A stretch of DNA of 64,000 nucleotides from Halovenus rubra. Its GTDB lineage: Archaea; Halobacteriota; Halobacteria; Halobacteriales; Haloarculaceae. How positions within the stretch are numbered: the stretch's first letter is position 1; each line of letters starts with the position of its first letter. This document shows, one piece after another, positions 63,763-64,000 of the stretch. Under the pieces are notes generated by a model, which worked only from the letters and a program-made list of their open reading frames with translations, did not search any database and had not been told where the DNA came from. A program made the position numbers and the translations under genes. The DNA lies in contig NZ_JAODIY010000008.1 of assembly GCF_026586665.1 (NCBI RefSeq), positions 1 through 64,000 on the forward strand, in the 5' to 3' direction.

Positions 63763-64000
63763 ATGACCGACTGGACGGAGAAATACCGCCCGTCGTCGCT
63801 TGCGGATCTCCGAGGCAACGACAAAGCCAGAGACGCGCTCCAGAAGTGGGCGAGGACGTGGAACGACCACCACGAGGCTGTCGTTCTTCACGGTCCACCC
63901 GGCATCGGGAAAACCTCTGCTGCTCATGCGCTTGCGACAGATCAAGACTGGCCGACCATCGAGTTGAACGCGTCAGATACCCGCACTAAAGACGTCATCG
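63763..64000 (+). CDS. rfcL: replication factor C large subunit (partial)
   Basis: The first 79 codons of an AAA+ clamp loader lie here and the window ends inside the gene. It begins MTDWTEKYRPSSLADLRGND and has Walker A GPPGIGKTSAAHALA and IELNASDTRTKDV, the RFC box pattern. The large subunit opens PCNA with the small subunits. About 245 bases of gene-free sequence precede it. Confidence 0.93.
   Translation, partial: MTDWTEKYRPSSLADLRGNDKARDALQKWARTWNDHHEAVVLHGPPGIGKTSAAHALATDQDWPTIELNASDTRTKDVI

Noticed and set aside
1-64000. CRISPR arrays, complete insertion sequences, prophage
   Set aside because: No regularly spaced repeats with unique spacers, transposase, integrase or phage structural genes were found; the only repeats are those listed.

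Overview
The window reads as a chromosomal segment of a haloarchaeon (class Halobacteria). Support: most products are strongly acidic; the gene set is archaeal (Hel308 helicase with KEOPS subunit Cgi121, Sec61-beta, replication factor C large subunit, SAMP-activating E1 UbaA, a halobacterial-type transducer, a haloarchaeal PHA synthase cluster); many genes have an AT-rich TATA box about 25-30 bases before the start codon and little or no leader. I do not assign a genus. The G+C content looks moderate for the group.

Layout. 1-7000: an EthD-like protein with a ThDP enzyme, then a surface cluster (rhomboid protease, LolA-like secreted protein, polytopic membrane protein, winged-helix regulator with a C-terminal membrane segment). 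7100-11850: acyl-CoA dehydrogenase and acetyl/propionyl-CoA carboxylase operon. 11900-15100: a MinD/ParA-type gene broken by an in-frame TGA, and a chemotaxis transducer. 15300-19700: Sec61-beta, Hel308, Cgi121 and an old-yellow-enzyme homologue. 19800-23000: PHA genes (phaJ divergent from phaR-phaE-phaC). 23000-36400: mixed housekeeping genes (acetyltransferases, Taw2-like tRNA enzyme, stress proteins, threonine aldolase, acetyl-CoA synthetase, dCTP deaminase) and a 112-bp perfectly palindromic-ended element lying between two broken genes. 36500-44400: ThiR-like regulator with a methyltransferase, an exported two-gene pair related to P19/Tp34 iron proteins and DyP peroxidases, an alcohol dehydrogenase, a NYN protein and HtpX. 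44500-48500: lysine operon dapA-dapB-dapD-lysA. 48400-54900: UbaA, a YbaK deacylase, an FAD oxidase, an ABC-2 exporter and a purine nucleoside permease-like protein. 55000-60900: a light-related island with cry-DASH, a FeS-type photolyase, a decayed third photolyase and a carotenoid oxygenase. 61400-64000: tRNA-Pro(CGG) with partial duplications of its 3' half, M32 carboxypeptidase, and the start of rfcL.

Points that may deserve attention: a secreted DyP-like protein whose GXXDG motif reads GFKSG, paired with a P19-like lipoprotein and no permease; a PHA synthase carrying a C-terminal helix-hairpin-helix domain; the nonsense-broken ParA gene; the photolyase pseudogene beside two intact paralogues; repeated tRNA-Pro 3' segments; the palindromic element; and a short Lys-codon-containing leader ORF with a hairpin and T-tract before the lysine operon. 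No CRISPR array, complete insertion sequence or prophage was found.
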